A stretch of DNA of 64,000 nucleotides, taken from the NCBI RefSeq assembly GCF_021917145.1, contig NC_061062.1:2423247-2487246 (forward strand). Reading direction: 5' to 3'. The notes below the pieces were generated by a model. The model was not told the origin of the DNA and searched no databases. It was given only the letters and a program-made list of their open reading frames with translations. Positions 17,625 to 28,700 of the stretch are shown here, piece by piece; positions within the stretch are counted from its first letter, which is position 1; each line of letters begins with the position of its first letter. The position numbers were made by a program, and so were the translations under genes. The DNA is from Hypomesus transpacificus (Eukaryota > Chordata > Actinopteri > Osmeriformes > Osmeridae).

Positions 17625-18552
17625 TTAAACTTTGAGGTTGACACGATCATGGTATTTCTCGTAGGGATCGTTAACATACCAATTTCTCCTCTTCCAGAAC
17701 GAGGTGGTCATTTTGTTTAAGAGCTTGCTCTGTGTTTTGTTGCAAAATACATGTTCCCGTAGCCGCTTTTTTCTGCCTGGCATCTTCCTCCATAACTTCT
17801 TCTTGTATCCTGACTGTAAAGAAGGGCGAGGAGTTAATGCCAACCCTATTATACATAACTGAAAACCTCTAGAAACGATTCATTTCAAAGCGCGATGAGA
17901 ATCCTGTTGACGTGTTACCTTGCGTCTGACCCATAAACCACAGTGAAGCCGCAGAAACCTTTTCGTCACTGATCTGACCGTCTTCCTTTTGCCCTTCTTC
18001 AGGCTGAAGTACGTAAGTGTTCTCCTAGGCGGCTGGACCAGGCTTGGAATAAGTGGAGATACACTGAACAAAGACAAAATAAATAGGATGGTAAAGTTGA
18101 GTGAGAAATGCATAGCAAGCTTACTTTGACAACCCACCCCCAACTAATAGTCATACGCCTACAGCTTAATATTATGCTATGTTTTAAACTGATGGATTAA
18201 AGTTACCGTTGGAGAATGCTCGGCTGAGGTGACTGAAAGGTTATAGCGACCCAAGACCCAGCGGAGGCTGAGGTTGCACATCTCTGGACAGTTTGGCGAT
18301 GGATAACAGCAGACAACCGACATATCTGCGGTGTCCTGATAACCAGTGTGAGCGGCCTTAGCAAGCCTGTTTTTAACACAAGTCGTTAGTAATTTGCAGC
18401 TACAAACCTGCAAAGTAAAACATGCTCACAGTATATCAGACACTCACAATATATCTACATTACACAGAAGACAGATTGTCTGAAAAACTACAGGTTGATA
18501 TCGCAACATTGTTTAACATACCAGGGACACTCCGTGCTAAGGCAGCCGCCAT
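17625..18552 (-). CDS. mrpl35: Mitochondrial large-subunit ribosomal protein bL35m
   Basis: bL35m is a component of the 39S mitochondrial ribosomal subunit. Exons read on the minus strand, 18522-18552, 18207-18366, 17919-18063 and 17625-17813, join in phase into 174 residues, against 188 in human. The N-terminus [10 protein letters not shown] and the Arg/Ser/Thr-rich residues after it look like a mitochondrial targeting sequence. The conserved body includes [34 protein letters not shown], and [19 protein letters not shown], ending [20 protein letters not shown] then RVNLKV, which is diagnostic. The exon 2 acceptor was chosen because it keeps the frame; stronger-looking AGs upstream do not. 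It converges with reep1, an arrangement I recall from human 2p11.2. Confidence 0.96.
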
Positions 18553-19447
18553 GATTTTTTGTGACCTCTACGGCACCTCGCCGTGTTCAATCTAAATGCA
18601 ATTTCAAATAATGCTCCCTCTAGTGGACAGGACATGTATTATGACATACACATTGCACTGTGAATCAATGTTATTTACTTTCAGATGTCTAATACATTTA
18701 ATTATAATGTCAATATAAGTAAAAGTTCTACTTCATCAGCTTTGTAGATCAATTTATCTTAAAACTGAAAATGTTTGTATTGGATAAAAGGAAACTACTT
18801 CAGGAGATCTACAAGAAGAAGGTACAAGGTTGCACTTTATTCCAGCATGTACCTTTACATGTTCAGTCTGTCTTTCTTTAAAACATACAAATACAATAAT
18901 ATGAAGAAAACGGTTTTTCTGGACACATTTCAATCAAATACATAAAAAACAAAACTTTTTTTTCAACAGCAGTAATCTGACTTTACCGACTTAAAACCAT
19001 CTTCAAAGCATAACTTGACCAACCAGTGTACCATGAAAGTGAGTGCAAAAACAATTACAAATATAAAAGAAAAAGAAAAGTGCTATTCATGTTGCATTAA
19101 ACAGGTCCACAGAGGCATGCAACTCCTTCTCCACCTTTCCAGTCAGCCTCCATTAAATCTATTCAACTAGGTTCACAGAGAAATGCTGTGTTTGTGTACA
19201 AAAGAGTCAGCCTTCTACAAAACACAGAACAATCCTTCTGCCTGTCAATGATACGCACTTACCGCAGCGTACCAAAGTACAGATCTCATTCATGTCTAAC
19301 TCATGTGCAAACCTAAGCTTTGTCAGTCTTTCAACAACAGTGCTGCTACCTACAGTTGAGGCGTAGAAACCACAGGGCCTTAGTTAGCTCTTCCAGCCTT
19401 TAATACCAAATGCAGATGAAGACAGCCATCCAATGCCTGTGGTAGGT
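18553..19447. other. mrpl35 upstream region and 3' UTR of the following minus-strand gene
   Basis: The mrpl35 promoter lies just right of 18552. From about 18820 to 19447 the DNA is the likely 3' UTR of the cysteine-rich membrane protein gene. No repeat or separate gene seen. Confidence 0.6.
18836..18841 (-). terminator. Polyadenylation signal for the cysteine-rich membrane protein gene
   Basis: TTTATT on the plus strand gives AATAAA on the minus strand, about 610 nt after the stop codon at 19448-19450. Confidence 0.5.
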
Positions 19448-22400
19448 TCACCAGCCAGCGTACACTGGCTCGGCATCACAGGGCATGCCGTAGTACCGGC
19501 CCTGGGGACGCTCCTTGCGTAACAGGGGTGCTCGTGCTTGTGCAAGCTCTCCGTCTGTGTCCTTCCTGTGACGCAGCACTACCAGAATGATGAAGAGTAG
19601 GGCCACTGAGAGAGAGAGGTAAAGAGAGAGAGAAAGAGAGAATATGAGAGGGATAAAGAGAGAGATAGAGATAGAAAGAAAGAGAGAAAGAGAGAGATAA
19701 ATAGATAGAAAGAGAGAGTTAGAGAGAGAGAGAGAGAGAAAGAGAAAGAGAGAGAAAAAAAAGAGATAGAAACAAATATGGTTGAAAGAAAGATCACCCA
19801 CACATACACAAAACCCACAAACAGTAGATGAGCATGATTCTTATTTAATTTAATTATATTTCCTGTTCCATAGAGGATACGCTACCAAGACAAATCCCTC
19901 ACTACCTCACTAAAAAGGATCAGTCATGTGGGCTGGATATTTGTGGCGTTTCAAAAGGGCATTTTGTTTATTGGATAAATAAAATACAGAAAAAACTAAG
20001 ATGACTTGAGAATAACGACATACCCCCTCCACCAATCACAAGTAGGGCAATGGTGACGGGGGCCAGCTCACAGTCCTCCCCAGCCTTGCGGAAGAACGTT
20101 TCCATGCAGTATCCAGGCGCTGTGCTCCCTGGTGGGCAGAAGGCATCGCTGGGACACTGGATCGGGTTCACGTCTGGACTCTTGAGGGACAGATTGTATT
20201 CATTTATCAGACCCTTTTGTCCAAAGTGACGTACAAACAGTGTGTTTAGAAAGTACTGCAGGAGATCAGATGGCTGAGCGGTTAGGGAATCAGGATATTA
20301 ATCAGAAGGTTGCCAGTTCAATTCCAGGCCATGCTAAATTAAGTTCGTCGTAAATTAAGTAAGTCGTTGGGCAAGGCACTTCACCCTACTCCCCTCGGGG
20401 GAATGCCCCTGTACTTACTGTAAATCGCTCTAAGATTGATAAGAGTGTCTGCTAAATGACCAACTGTAAGATGAGATCAGAAGTGCATGGTTGTACAGTC
20501 ATTCGGTGGTCAGAGTCAAGTAACAGTCTCTATTTACTAGCCACATGGCAAAGTAACCACATCTCAGCAACAGAGACATGATGCACTCACGGGACAGTAG
20601 TTGTTTTCAGGGCAGATGTTGCAGCTCTCTTGTCCCCAGCGGATTTGAAAGGAGCCGCTGCTGCAAATCTGACACATCTTCTGCTGAGCAGCCTTGTGCA
20701 TGCCTGTACAGAAACCGGAACATATGACTCTCATCAGGGACTTGCTCATCAGATTATGCCACGAATATAACATGGAGCAGCCCCTTTAGACTATTTCCGT
20801 GAACCACTTTCATTTATTAGATCATGTTTGGGTTTGTGAAGAACAGGGCTTTTACAGAATCACCCATGTACACCTGGGGATGGGTGCAGGCGGTTACCTG
20901 GTCGACAAGGAGTGCAGTCCTTAGCGGCAGTCAGTAGAGACTCAGTTCCGGCTGGACAGATCTGACACTGGGAACAACTGGAGGAGCTGTCAGAGACACA
21001 GAGAACCTAGAGAAAGTGCTCAACACCGTTGGGGTAGTACAGTATGAATCCTACCAGCACTAATCACTTCCAATGACTACGGAGTCATAAACAAGAATGA
21101 TATCTAAACCCTTACACCCCCACCCATAGACTAGGACTTTAAGCGTGTGTGTGTGTGTGCTTTTGTTTGGTTAGGGAAATAAGACCTTATGAGATACAGT
21201 GCCCTCCAAAAGTATTGGAACAGTGAGGCCAATTCCTTTATTTTTGCTGTAGACTGAAAACATTTGGGCTTGACATCAAACGATGAATGTGAAACCAGAG
21301 ATCAACGTTTCAGCTTTTATTTCCAGGTATTTACATCAGGATCTGATGCACAAATTAGAAAATATCACCTTTTTGTTCGAACCCACCCATTTGTCACGTG
21401 AGCAAAAGTATTGGAACATATGACTGACAGGTGTGTTTTGTTGCCCAGGTGTGTCCTATTACATACATTATTCAATCAATAAATACCACTGAATGTCTAC
21501 ACTCAGGTTCAGATTGGGTAAGATAGGTTTTGTCTATGCAGACTGTATTCAGAGGTGAAAACAACATGAAAACCGGAGCGCTGTCTTTGGGTGAAAAACA
21601 AGCAATTGTGAGTCTTAGAGAAGATGGAAAATCAATCAGAGCCATTGCAGAAACATTGGCCATAGCCAGTACAACCATTTGGAATGTCCTGAAGAAGAAG
21701 AAAACTACTGGTGTACTAAGTAACAGACGTCGAACAGGTAGACCAAGGAAAACATCAGCAGTTGATGACAGAAACATTGTGAGAGCTGTAAAGAAAGACC
21801 CTAAAACAACTGTTAGTGAGATCAGCAACAACCTCCAGATGGCAGGAGTGAAGGTATCACTATCTACTGTTCGCAGAAGACTTCATGAACAAAAGTACAA
21901 GGGCTACACCAGAAGATGCAAACCACTCATTAGCAAGAAGAATAGGAAGGCCAGGCTGGAATTTGCCAAAAAGTACAGAGATGAACCTCAAAAATTCTGG
22001 GACAAAGTTTTATGGACTGATGAGACAAAGATTAACTTTTACCAAAGTGATGGAAAGGCTAAAGTTTGGAGAAAGAAAGGAACTGCTCATGATCCCAAAC
22101 ACACAAGCTCATCTGTGAAACACGGTGGAGGTAATGTCATGGCTTGGGCTTGCATGGCTTCTTCTAGGACGGGCTCATTAATCTTCATTGAGGATGTAAC
22201 ACATGATGGCAGCAGCAAAATGAACTCGGAAGTCTACAGAAACATTTTGTCTGCCAATTTAAGGAAAGATGCAACCAAACTGATTGGCAGAGCCTTCATC
22301 ATGCAGCAAGATAACGACCCAAAACACACTGCCAAAACAACAAAGGAGTTCATCAGGGGCAAGAAATGGAAGGTATTAGACTGGCCAAGTCAATCTCCAG

Positions 22401-25237
22401 ACTTAAACCCTATAGAGCATGCATTTTACCTGCTTAAGAGGAGACTGAAGGGAGGAACCCCACAAAACAAACAACAACTGAAAGAGGCTGCAGTAAAAGC
22501 CTGGGAAAGCATCAAAAAGGAAGAATGCAAAAGTTTGGTGACGTCAATGGGTCACAGACTTGCTGCAGTTATTGAAAGCAAAGGATTTGCAACTAAATAT
22601 TAAGTCTTATTCACTTAAATATGTTTTAAGTATATCTGTTCCAATACTTTTGCTCACATGACAAATGGGTGGATTCAAACAAAATGTGATATTTTCTTAG
22701 TTGTGCATCAGATCCTGATGTAAATACCTGGAAATAAAAGCTGAAACGTTGATCTCTGGTCTCACGTTCATTATTTGATGTCAAGCCCAAATGTTTTCAG
22801 TCTACAGCAAAAATAAAGGAATTCGCCTCACTGTTCCAATACTTTTGGAGGGCACTGTAACTTGTGATGTTGGATCTGCAGACAAACAACAAGGCAGAGG
22901 GAGGGCTGGTTCTCTACGCAGAAAAGGCCCCTAGAGTTGTCGGAAGCAGCTCAGAAACAAGGTTCTTACTTGCAGAACGACCCTTGTGGACACGGCCGAC
23001 ACGACGTGGCATTCTGCAGAGAAGCGTAGAACCCTAAACAAAAAGTTCAGGAAAAATTGGGATTTTCTTATAAGATATATTTCTGTCACAACAGTTTTGT
23101 TTGTTGGGAGGAATGTACAGCATCTGACCCCTGTCTCGTGTTTCAAACAATAGAACCTATTGTTCTCAACAGACTTTTTTTTAAAATTAATTTATTATCG
23201 TCACTGGTGTGCTGTGAGCGCAGATGGAACTAAACACAGTCCACATGCATGCATGTATGTTTTTGTAAATAAATACCTGGAGAACAGCTTCTACATGAAT
23301 CTGAAGCCGTGGCGTTGCTATAGGAACCTCGGGGGCACGACTGACACACAGGACTGCCAGTGAAACTGATTGGTCGAAAACACAGATAAGGTCAAAGGTA
23401 AACACAACGGAGGACACTGTCCAGAAACCAAAGGAAGGTTGAGATGTACCAGATTGATGATGGAGGATCTTTAAATACAAAAGTGAGCGGTCTGACAAAC
23501 GTACTTGGTGTAAAAGCCCTGACTGCAGGGTAAACATTGCTGCTGTGCGGCCATTGGCTGATAGAACCCTCTGGAACATGGGAGGCAAGCTCCAGCAAAC
23601 AGACACAGGCCTGGTTCGGGGCAGCAGTTGCACAGCAAGGTGTCTGGAGGTGGGATGAGAAGCTGGCTTTAGGACAGAGTACACTGGCTTTCATGGGTTC
23701 TTCCATCCAGGAAAGACTACATCGATATCAGTAGATCAGTGGTTCTCAACCCTGGTCCTCAAGTACCCCCATGTCCTGCATGTTTTAGATATTTCCCTGT
23801 TCCAACACACCTGATTTAAATGAATGGTTGTTAACAGGCTTCTGCATAACTACATAACGACCCAGGGAGTACTTGAAGACCAGGGTTGAGAACCACTGCA
23901 GTAGATGACTGATAAGCTGCACAACATATCTGGCGTGAAGCATAGCAAGGTGATTTAAATAGTTGAACGTGACTCCTGAATGACAGTATGAGGTTATTCA
24001 TCTTTTAGCCTGTAGCACTGAGATGATTCGGGTCGTCCAGACCCAGACCCACCGTTGTCGTAGTACGATCCAGGGACACAGGCCTCGCATGTGGACGTGT
24101 TGAGGGCAGAGCACCCTGGGGACGTGGTACTCAGGATCATGGGAGTTGCAGTCATGTTTTCACTGAACGTGGTGTTCATCACGGTGGGCTCAAGGGTCGG
24201 GGCCAGGGTGGTCTGGCTCACAACCACGCCTGTGGTTCGGAGAGACAAAACTAAAGGTCTGCAATAGGAGGGGCAAGGAGGGACATCCTGCTCCACACAT
24301 GACCCGTCTGAACTGTTGTCATGGTAATGGGAGTAAGGATCGTAAACAAAACAAACCAGCAAGTCTTCAGAAACCTTATGGGCGGCTACCCAGAGGTCAA
24401 GGCAATCAATTTTCCATGATCACGAACCACATAAACGCTGTGACCGGGAGTTTCTAAAGTAACAATGAAAAACACCCAATATTCCCATGACAGAAAGCAA
24501 ACCACACCCTTCCCCCGCTATAATTTTTTTTGCTATTAAATGTAGCTGACTTCCTCATTCCTGTATTTCACAATGTTGTATGAATCAAACATGATCGATT
24601 CTACAAACTTAAGCAATCGAATGAGCCTCACCTGTGTCAACATGGGCAAATGCTGGCCAACATAGCAGAAAACACAGACCGTTATTGTGGCAGTAATCAC
24701 ATTAGCCCTGTGCTTAGCTCCTTTGCTGAATGAGAGACACCCTCTTCAAGAAAAGCAATTATTTAAAATTCAGGTCATATGATCCCTAATTCCGTCTCCA
24801 TTATACTTCTGGCAGCAGTCTATAGTATGCCTGTAACAAACTATTAGGCTATGACCAAACATGCCTGTAGATTCGTTTTTACTATGGTTGTTCGGAGTCA
24901 TTATGTTCAATTTAAACGTCAGGCTGTGCAAAACATGATTGGATTAACACAGCATACTCTGATTGAAAGAAATCTGTAAATGAATGTTTCACGTTAGAGA
25001 CTCGTTCTATTTAGCAAAAGAGTTGTAGCACGTCTCACAACACAATCGAACGTTATTTTTTACAGTACAGTACATATATACACAGTTATGTAGTTTAACA
25101 ATACAATAATAGGCAGCGTACACAGTGAACAAGTTATCTGCAACGTTTTACGGTGACACCTGACAAGCGGGTCTACAAAGTAACCTACCGAGCAGCCAGG
25201 CAGCAGCAACCGCAGAGAGAAATCCCCAACATTCCAT
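19448..25237 (-). CDS. Uncharacterised cysteine-rich type I membrane protein (TNFR/ephrin-receptor-like repeats)
   Basis: I do not recognise this gene. Nine minus-strand exons, 25189-25237, 24053-24229, 23505-23643, 23277-23353, 22970-23033, 20898-20986, 20591-20703, 20024-20180 and 19448-19605, join in phase into 340 residues. MECWGFLSAVAAAWLLG is a signal peptide. A Ser/Thr-rich stalk with N-glycosylation sequons (NTT, NMT, NTS) follows, then about 200 residues with repeated CxxC-G-F/S-Y units such as CLPCSRGFYQ, CRSCSPGFYASLQNATSC and CRPCPQGSFC, like GCC2/GCC3 (ephrin-receptor-like) or TNFR modules. The membrane segment is APVTIALLVIGGGVALLFII; the short tail includes RAPLLRKERPQGRYYGM, with a YxxM/YxxPhi-type motif, and ends VYAGW. 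It is probably a cell-surface or endosomal receptor-like protein. It lies 539 bp downstream of cfap99 on the same strand. Introns hold a Tc1 element, a MITE and a SINE. Function is unknown; the exon model is well supported by phase. Confidence 0.85.
19608..19762. repeat. (GA)n-rich simple repeat
   Basis: A purine-rich GAGA/GATA stretch immediately upstream (minus sense) of the last exon of the cysteine-rich gene. Read in that gene's sense it forms a very long CT-rich polypyrimidine tract before the acceptor. Confidence 0.9.
20261..20470 (+). mobile_element. tRNA-derived SINE
   Basis: A-box AGATGGCTGAGCGGTTAGGG, then GGTTGCCAGTTCAATTCC at the B-box position, GGGCAAGGCACTTCACCCTA, and a slightly diverged tail. 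It lies in an intron of the cysteine-rich gene. A degenerate inverted tail (CAGACCCTTTTGTCCAAAG) lies just left at about 20205-20240. Confidence 0.75.
21197..22857 (+). mobile_element. Complete Tc1/mariner transposon with intact transposase frame
   Basis: The element runs from CAGTGCCCTCCAAAAGTATT to its reverse complement, flanked by TA on each side (21195-21196 and 22858-22859), the Tc1 target. The terminal inverted repeats are about 220 bp and differ at only a few positions by eye. The motif AAAAGTATTGGAACA occurs at both the outer and inner end of the left repeat, with its complement at both ends of the right repeat, an IR/DR arrangement with two transposase sites per end. It sits in an intron of the cysteine-rich gene, in the opposite orientation. 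Confidence 0.93.
21536..22603 (+). CDS. Tc1-family DD34E transposase
   Basis: The transposase cuts and pastes its own element by binding the inverted repeats. From ATG at 21536 the frame is 355 residues; ATG at 21566 would give 345, closer to the usual 340 or so. The N-terminal half has helix-turn-helix sequence (LGEKQAIVSLREDGKSIRAI) and the AT-hook-like RRTGRPRKTSA. The catalytic triad is visible: WTDET, then IMQQDNDPKHTAK, then NPIEH, with 34 residues between the second Asp and the Glu. The GGG-rich loop (KHGGGNVMAWACM) typical of Tc1 is present. There is no internal stop or frameshift, so it may encode an active protein. Activity itself cannot be judged from sequence. Confidence 0.93.
   Translation: MQTVFRGENNMKTGALSLGEKQAIVSLREDGKSIRAIAETLAIASTTIWNVLKKKKTTGVLSNRRRTGRPRKTSAVDDRNIVRAVKKDPKTTVSEISNNLQMAGVKVSLSTVRRRLHEQKYKGYTRRCKPLISKKNRKARLEFAKKYRDEPQKFWDKVLWTDETKINFYQSDGKAKVWRKKGTAHDPKHTSSSVKHGGGNVMAWACMASSRTGSLIFIEDVTHDGSSKMNSEVYRNILSANLRKDATKLIGRAFIMQQDNDPKHTAKTTKEFIRGKKWKVLDWPSQSPDLNPIEHAFYLLKRRLKGGTPQNKQQLKEAAVKAWESIKKEECKSLVTSMGHRLAAVIESKGFATKY
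23737..23898. mobile_element. hAT-type MITE with 8-bp target-site duplication
   Basis: A 162-bp non-coding element with terminal inverted repeats CAGTGGTTCTCAACCCTGGT and its complement at the other end. CAGTAGAT is duplicated on both sides (23729-23736 and 23899-23906), the 8-bp duplication typical of hAT transposases. It is in an intron of the cysteine-rich gene. Confidence 0.88.
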
Positions 25238-25775
25238 ACTCCAGATATTCTCAACGGTCTCACAAAGTTTCATGGAATTTCATCCCTGACAGCTCAAATC
25301 TTTGTTTTCCTACTGTCCTTGGTGAATCGCCGTTTGCGTCGGGAGTCGGGACCAGTTTTTCGACTCATCAATGTCATATGACAAAACATACATCATGTGA
25401 TTGTACTTAGGAAGAGCGCTCTCTAGCTGGAAGAGTTGGCTCCTGAATTCTGAAGCTATTTCCCTCTCTGTTTAATGTAACCGCAGCGCTGAGACTTTCT
25501 GTCGATTTACACCCATTTAAACTATCATGTTCCATTGCTGTTTATGATTGTTATTTATTTCAGATGGAAAGTTTAAACGCTATTTTTAATAAAGTGTTTG
25601 AATGAACACAATCAGAATTATCAAAAAGTTATGAAAACCACAGCCGCAATATTTCAACATCAAGTTTATTCAACTAACTTACTACTTTAATCTCAACGGT
25701 TTCCCCTCGTGTCATTTCTGATGTATAAATACAGCCACATTTCAAATCTAGATCTTTTAAAGAGGGGTTTAATTT
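25238..25775. other. Gap between cfap99 and the cysteine-rich gene
   Basis: The cfap99 3' UTR and the promoter of the downstream minus-strand gene share 538 bp. TTTATT at 25665-25670 (AATAAA on the minus strand) is the likely cfap99 polyadenylation signal, about 105 nt after its stop. Confidence 0.6.
25665..25670 (-). terminator. Polyadenylation signal of cfap99
   Basis: AATAAA on the minus strand, about 105 nt after the cfap99 stop codon at 25776-25778. Confidence 0.55.
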
Positions 25776-28700
25776 CTAAGCCTTTAGTATTTTCCTGTGG
25801 GAGAGTGAATCAGGAGCTTGCTGCTTGATGCGGCGCTCTAAGCTCTGCTCCAAAGCCTCCCAGTGTTTTTCCTCCAGAGCCAGCTGTACGAAATAAAGTT
25901 AACGGAAGAAAAAGAGACATAGAATTGCATTTGGTCAAAAGATATTCGGTAGTTAGTACAAATGGCTACTAACTGAGGCGTTTTGTTTACTTTGGAATGT
26001 TTCGTTTGGAATGGCTCCTTTGGAATGTTTACTTCCGCGCTCACCTTCTTGTGATTCCAGCTTCTGAGAGCGTGCTGAGCGGCTCGCTCTGCTGTCTTGG
26101 CCCTGGTCTTCTCGTTCTGCTTCAGCCTCTGTCGCTCCTGCCGTCTCTCCTCCAGCTTCCTCTGCAGGGCCAGCACCTTGTCATTCTTGGCCACAGCCTG
26201 CTGCAGGCCCTGGCCTGCTTTCTTCTCTTCAAGCCTGCCTCACACAACAGGCACAACCCATCAAAGCTATGCTTTAGTCTCAGGTCTCAGTGTAAGAGTG
26301 TGTGTTTTTTTGTATATGTTTTTTTGGTGGGGTCTTTTTCCTTCTTTATTGGACAGTTTGTAAGTGAAGTGTGGCAGGAAAGGGTTGGAGAGGGAGGGGA
26401 AGACATGGAGCAAAAGGCCCAGTTCGGATTCGAACCCAGACCACTGGGGTAAGGCCTCAGCCTACATGGTACGTACACTTATCCAGTGACCCCCCCCCCC
26501 CCACCCCCACGTGTGTGTGTGTGTGTTGTCGTACAAAATCTCAATTCACGTATCGAGCCTTCACGCACCTGCGTTCGGCCGCCTGTCCCAGTGCCGTCCT
26601 GTGGAGGGCGATAGTGTCCAGATGCTCCAGCAGAAGTTGCTCCTTGTTCTGCTTCTCCAGCAGGATTCGCTCTCTCCTGTCTTCCTGCTCCCTCTGCTCT
26701 GCGTCCTTCAGCACGGACAGGCGTTCCCTCAGCTCAGCCAGGGACATCTCCCCCAGTAGGCGATGCCCTGCCGTCTACAACACAGGGAGGGTGTCAGCAG
26801 GGGCCTCACTAAGAATTCTGGGCCCCACGAAGAGTTGAAATTTGGGCCCTCCCCTTCTTCCCAATTTTGCTTATGTCTGTTTTTTCATTCAACAAATTTT
26901 AATCTATGGTTTTTGAGGGCCGTCCCACCCATTGGGACCCAGGGTAGTCAGTCCCACCTTCCCCCCACTTCGACCCCTGTGTGTGTAAGAATGTGGTATC
27001 CTTCTGTATTCTACAAATCCTAAAGAACAACAACAACCAAAAAGTCCCTGTTAGTTTACCTCTGTCTCATCCATGAAGGTGTGCCTGAGGTGGGGCACAG
27101 ATTCGAAAGCCCGTATCTCTCGGATGATATGTAATCTTCTGCTCAGATCTTCCTGGGCTTCCTCTAAGGCCTGCTGTAAGAGCTCGCGATTCTGCACAGA
27201 CACTTCCTTCGCTAAACAACAAACACAAACATCCATTAGAGCACTCCCCATGCAAACAGTAAGGGTGAAAGTGAATCTAAAGAATGCACCGTGTAAAAGG
27301 ATGTAAAGAGTAAATCTGAGGTGGTTTTCCGTGTACCTATACGCTGTTTGAGCTCCTGCAACTTCACTTTGGCAGCTTTGGAGTTCTTGTGTCCATCTGC
27401 CACCTGTTTCACCAGCTCCTTTATCTCTTGTTCCTCTTGCAACCTCTTGCGGGCATATCTCTGCATGAGCTTGGCAGTCTGTAAGCAACAACAGACTCAC
27501 AGACTGAATCAAGTAGGATTACAAAAGACATGATTACAGGTATTTGATTTGATCAAACACATATAATCCCATTGGGGAATCCTCTAATCCTTGCATTTGA
27601 TTACACTTCTTGTGAGGCGATGCTAAATTCCTCGGGGAAAGCAAAACCCACCTCTTCCTTCTTTAGCAGGGCAGTCTTTTGGTTGCGCTCCATGATCCGT
27701 GCTCGGGCAAGCGCGGCCTCTTCGTAGCTGATCCGACCCTGCAAGCGGCGCTCTTCCACCTGGGCCAGCTCCGCCTGCAGGTCCTGCTCCCTCATCTCCC
27801 TCTGCCACTGCAGGAACGCAGACGGCTCACGCGCCCCCTCAACCAGCCGCTCGATTCTGGGTTAACAAACACCACGGCGTCCTTACATTTAGTCATTTAG
27901 CAGACGCTCTTATCCAGAGCGACTTACAGTAAATACAGGGACATTCGCCCAGAGGCAAGTAGGGTGAAGTGCCTTGCCCAAGGACACAACGTCATTTGGT
28001 ACGGCGGGGAATCGATCCGGTAACTCAGCCATCTGACTCCCCCCTATTTATGCACTGCCACAACAGCTTCTGGAACAGGTGCTATCAACAGCAACACAGT
28101 AAATATATAGATCTACGTGTGAAGTTATACTTAAAGCTCTTTGTCTACACGTGTGGTTCTGAGAAAAGTGGTAGGTCATGTTGTCGTACCTGTTGAGCTC
28201 CTCCTCAACATGGCGGTTGTACAGAGCGCCCTCTCTCAGTATGGCTGTGGTGTTGAGCCTGATGGGCAAGCTGTTAGTCTAGTGGAATCATACAAATACA
28301 CAGGGGTAAGTCATTGCTTACAGGAAGACACACACACACACAAATGAAGTATCAAAGGTTTCTGATGGATAACCTATTGACATTTACCTTGTGGGTTGCA
28401 GGTGTCCCAGAGGAGTGAACTAAATCACACTTGAGCTGGGAATCATGGCTTTGCTTGATCTGGGATATCACACTCTGCAAAACCAAACAGTTGATCATTT
28501 AGAAGAGAATGGAATAGGTTCCATAGAAAACCCTCTAGAACGTCTTCCAAAAACCCACACACTGACACATTGACTAACCTTGGTAACCTCAGACTTTTCT
28601 GGGTTTGCACATTTGAACTGTTGAGTGTTTGCCTCGAATAGCACTTGCTTGGGGAAAACAGAGTTATTAAATGACAATGAAGGTACATTGATGTGTACAG

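Noticed and set aside
24600-24740. Alternative first exon for the cysteine-rich gene ending at a GTGAGG donor
   Set aside because: The only frame compatible with exon 2 has no ATG after an upstream stop, whereas 25189-25237 gives a clean signal peptide in the right phase.
26790-26960. GGGCCC-rich segment in a cfap99 intron resembling a transposon end
   Set aside because: No clear inverted pair or target duplication could be found.
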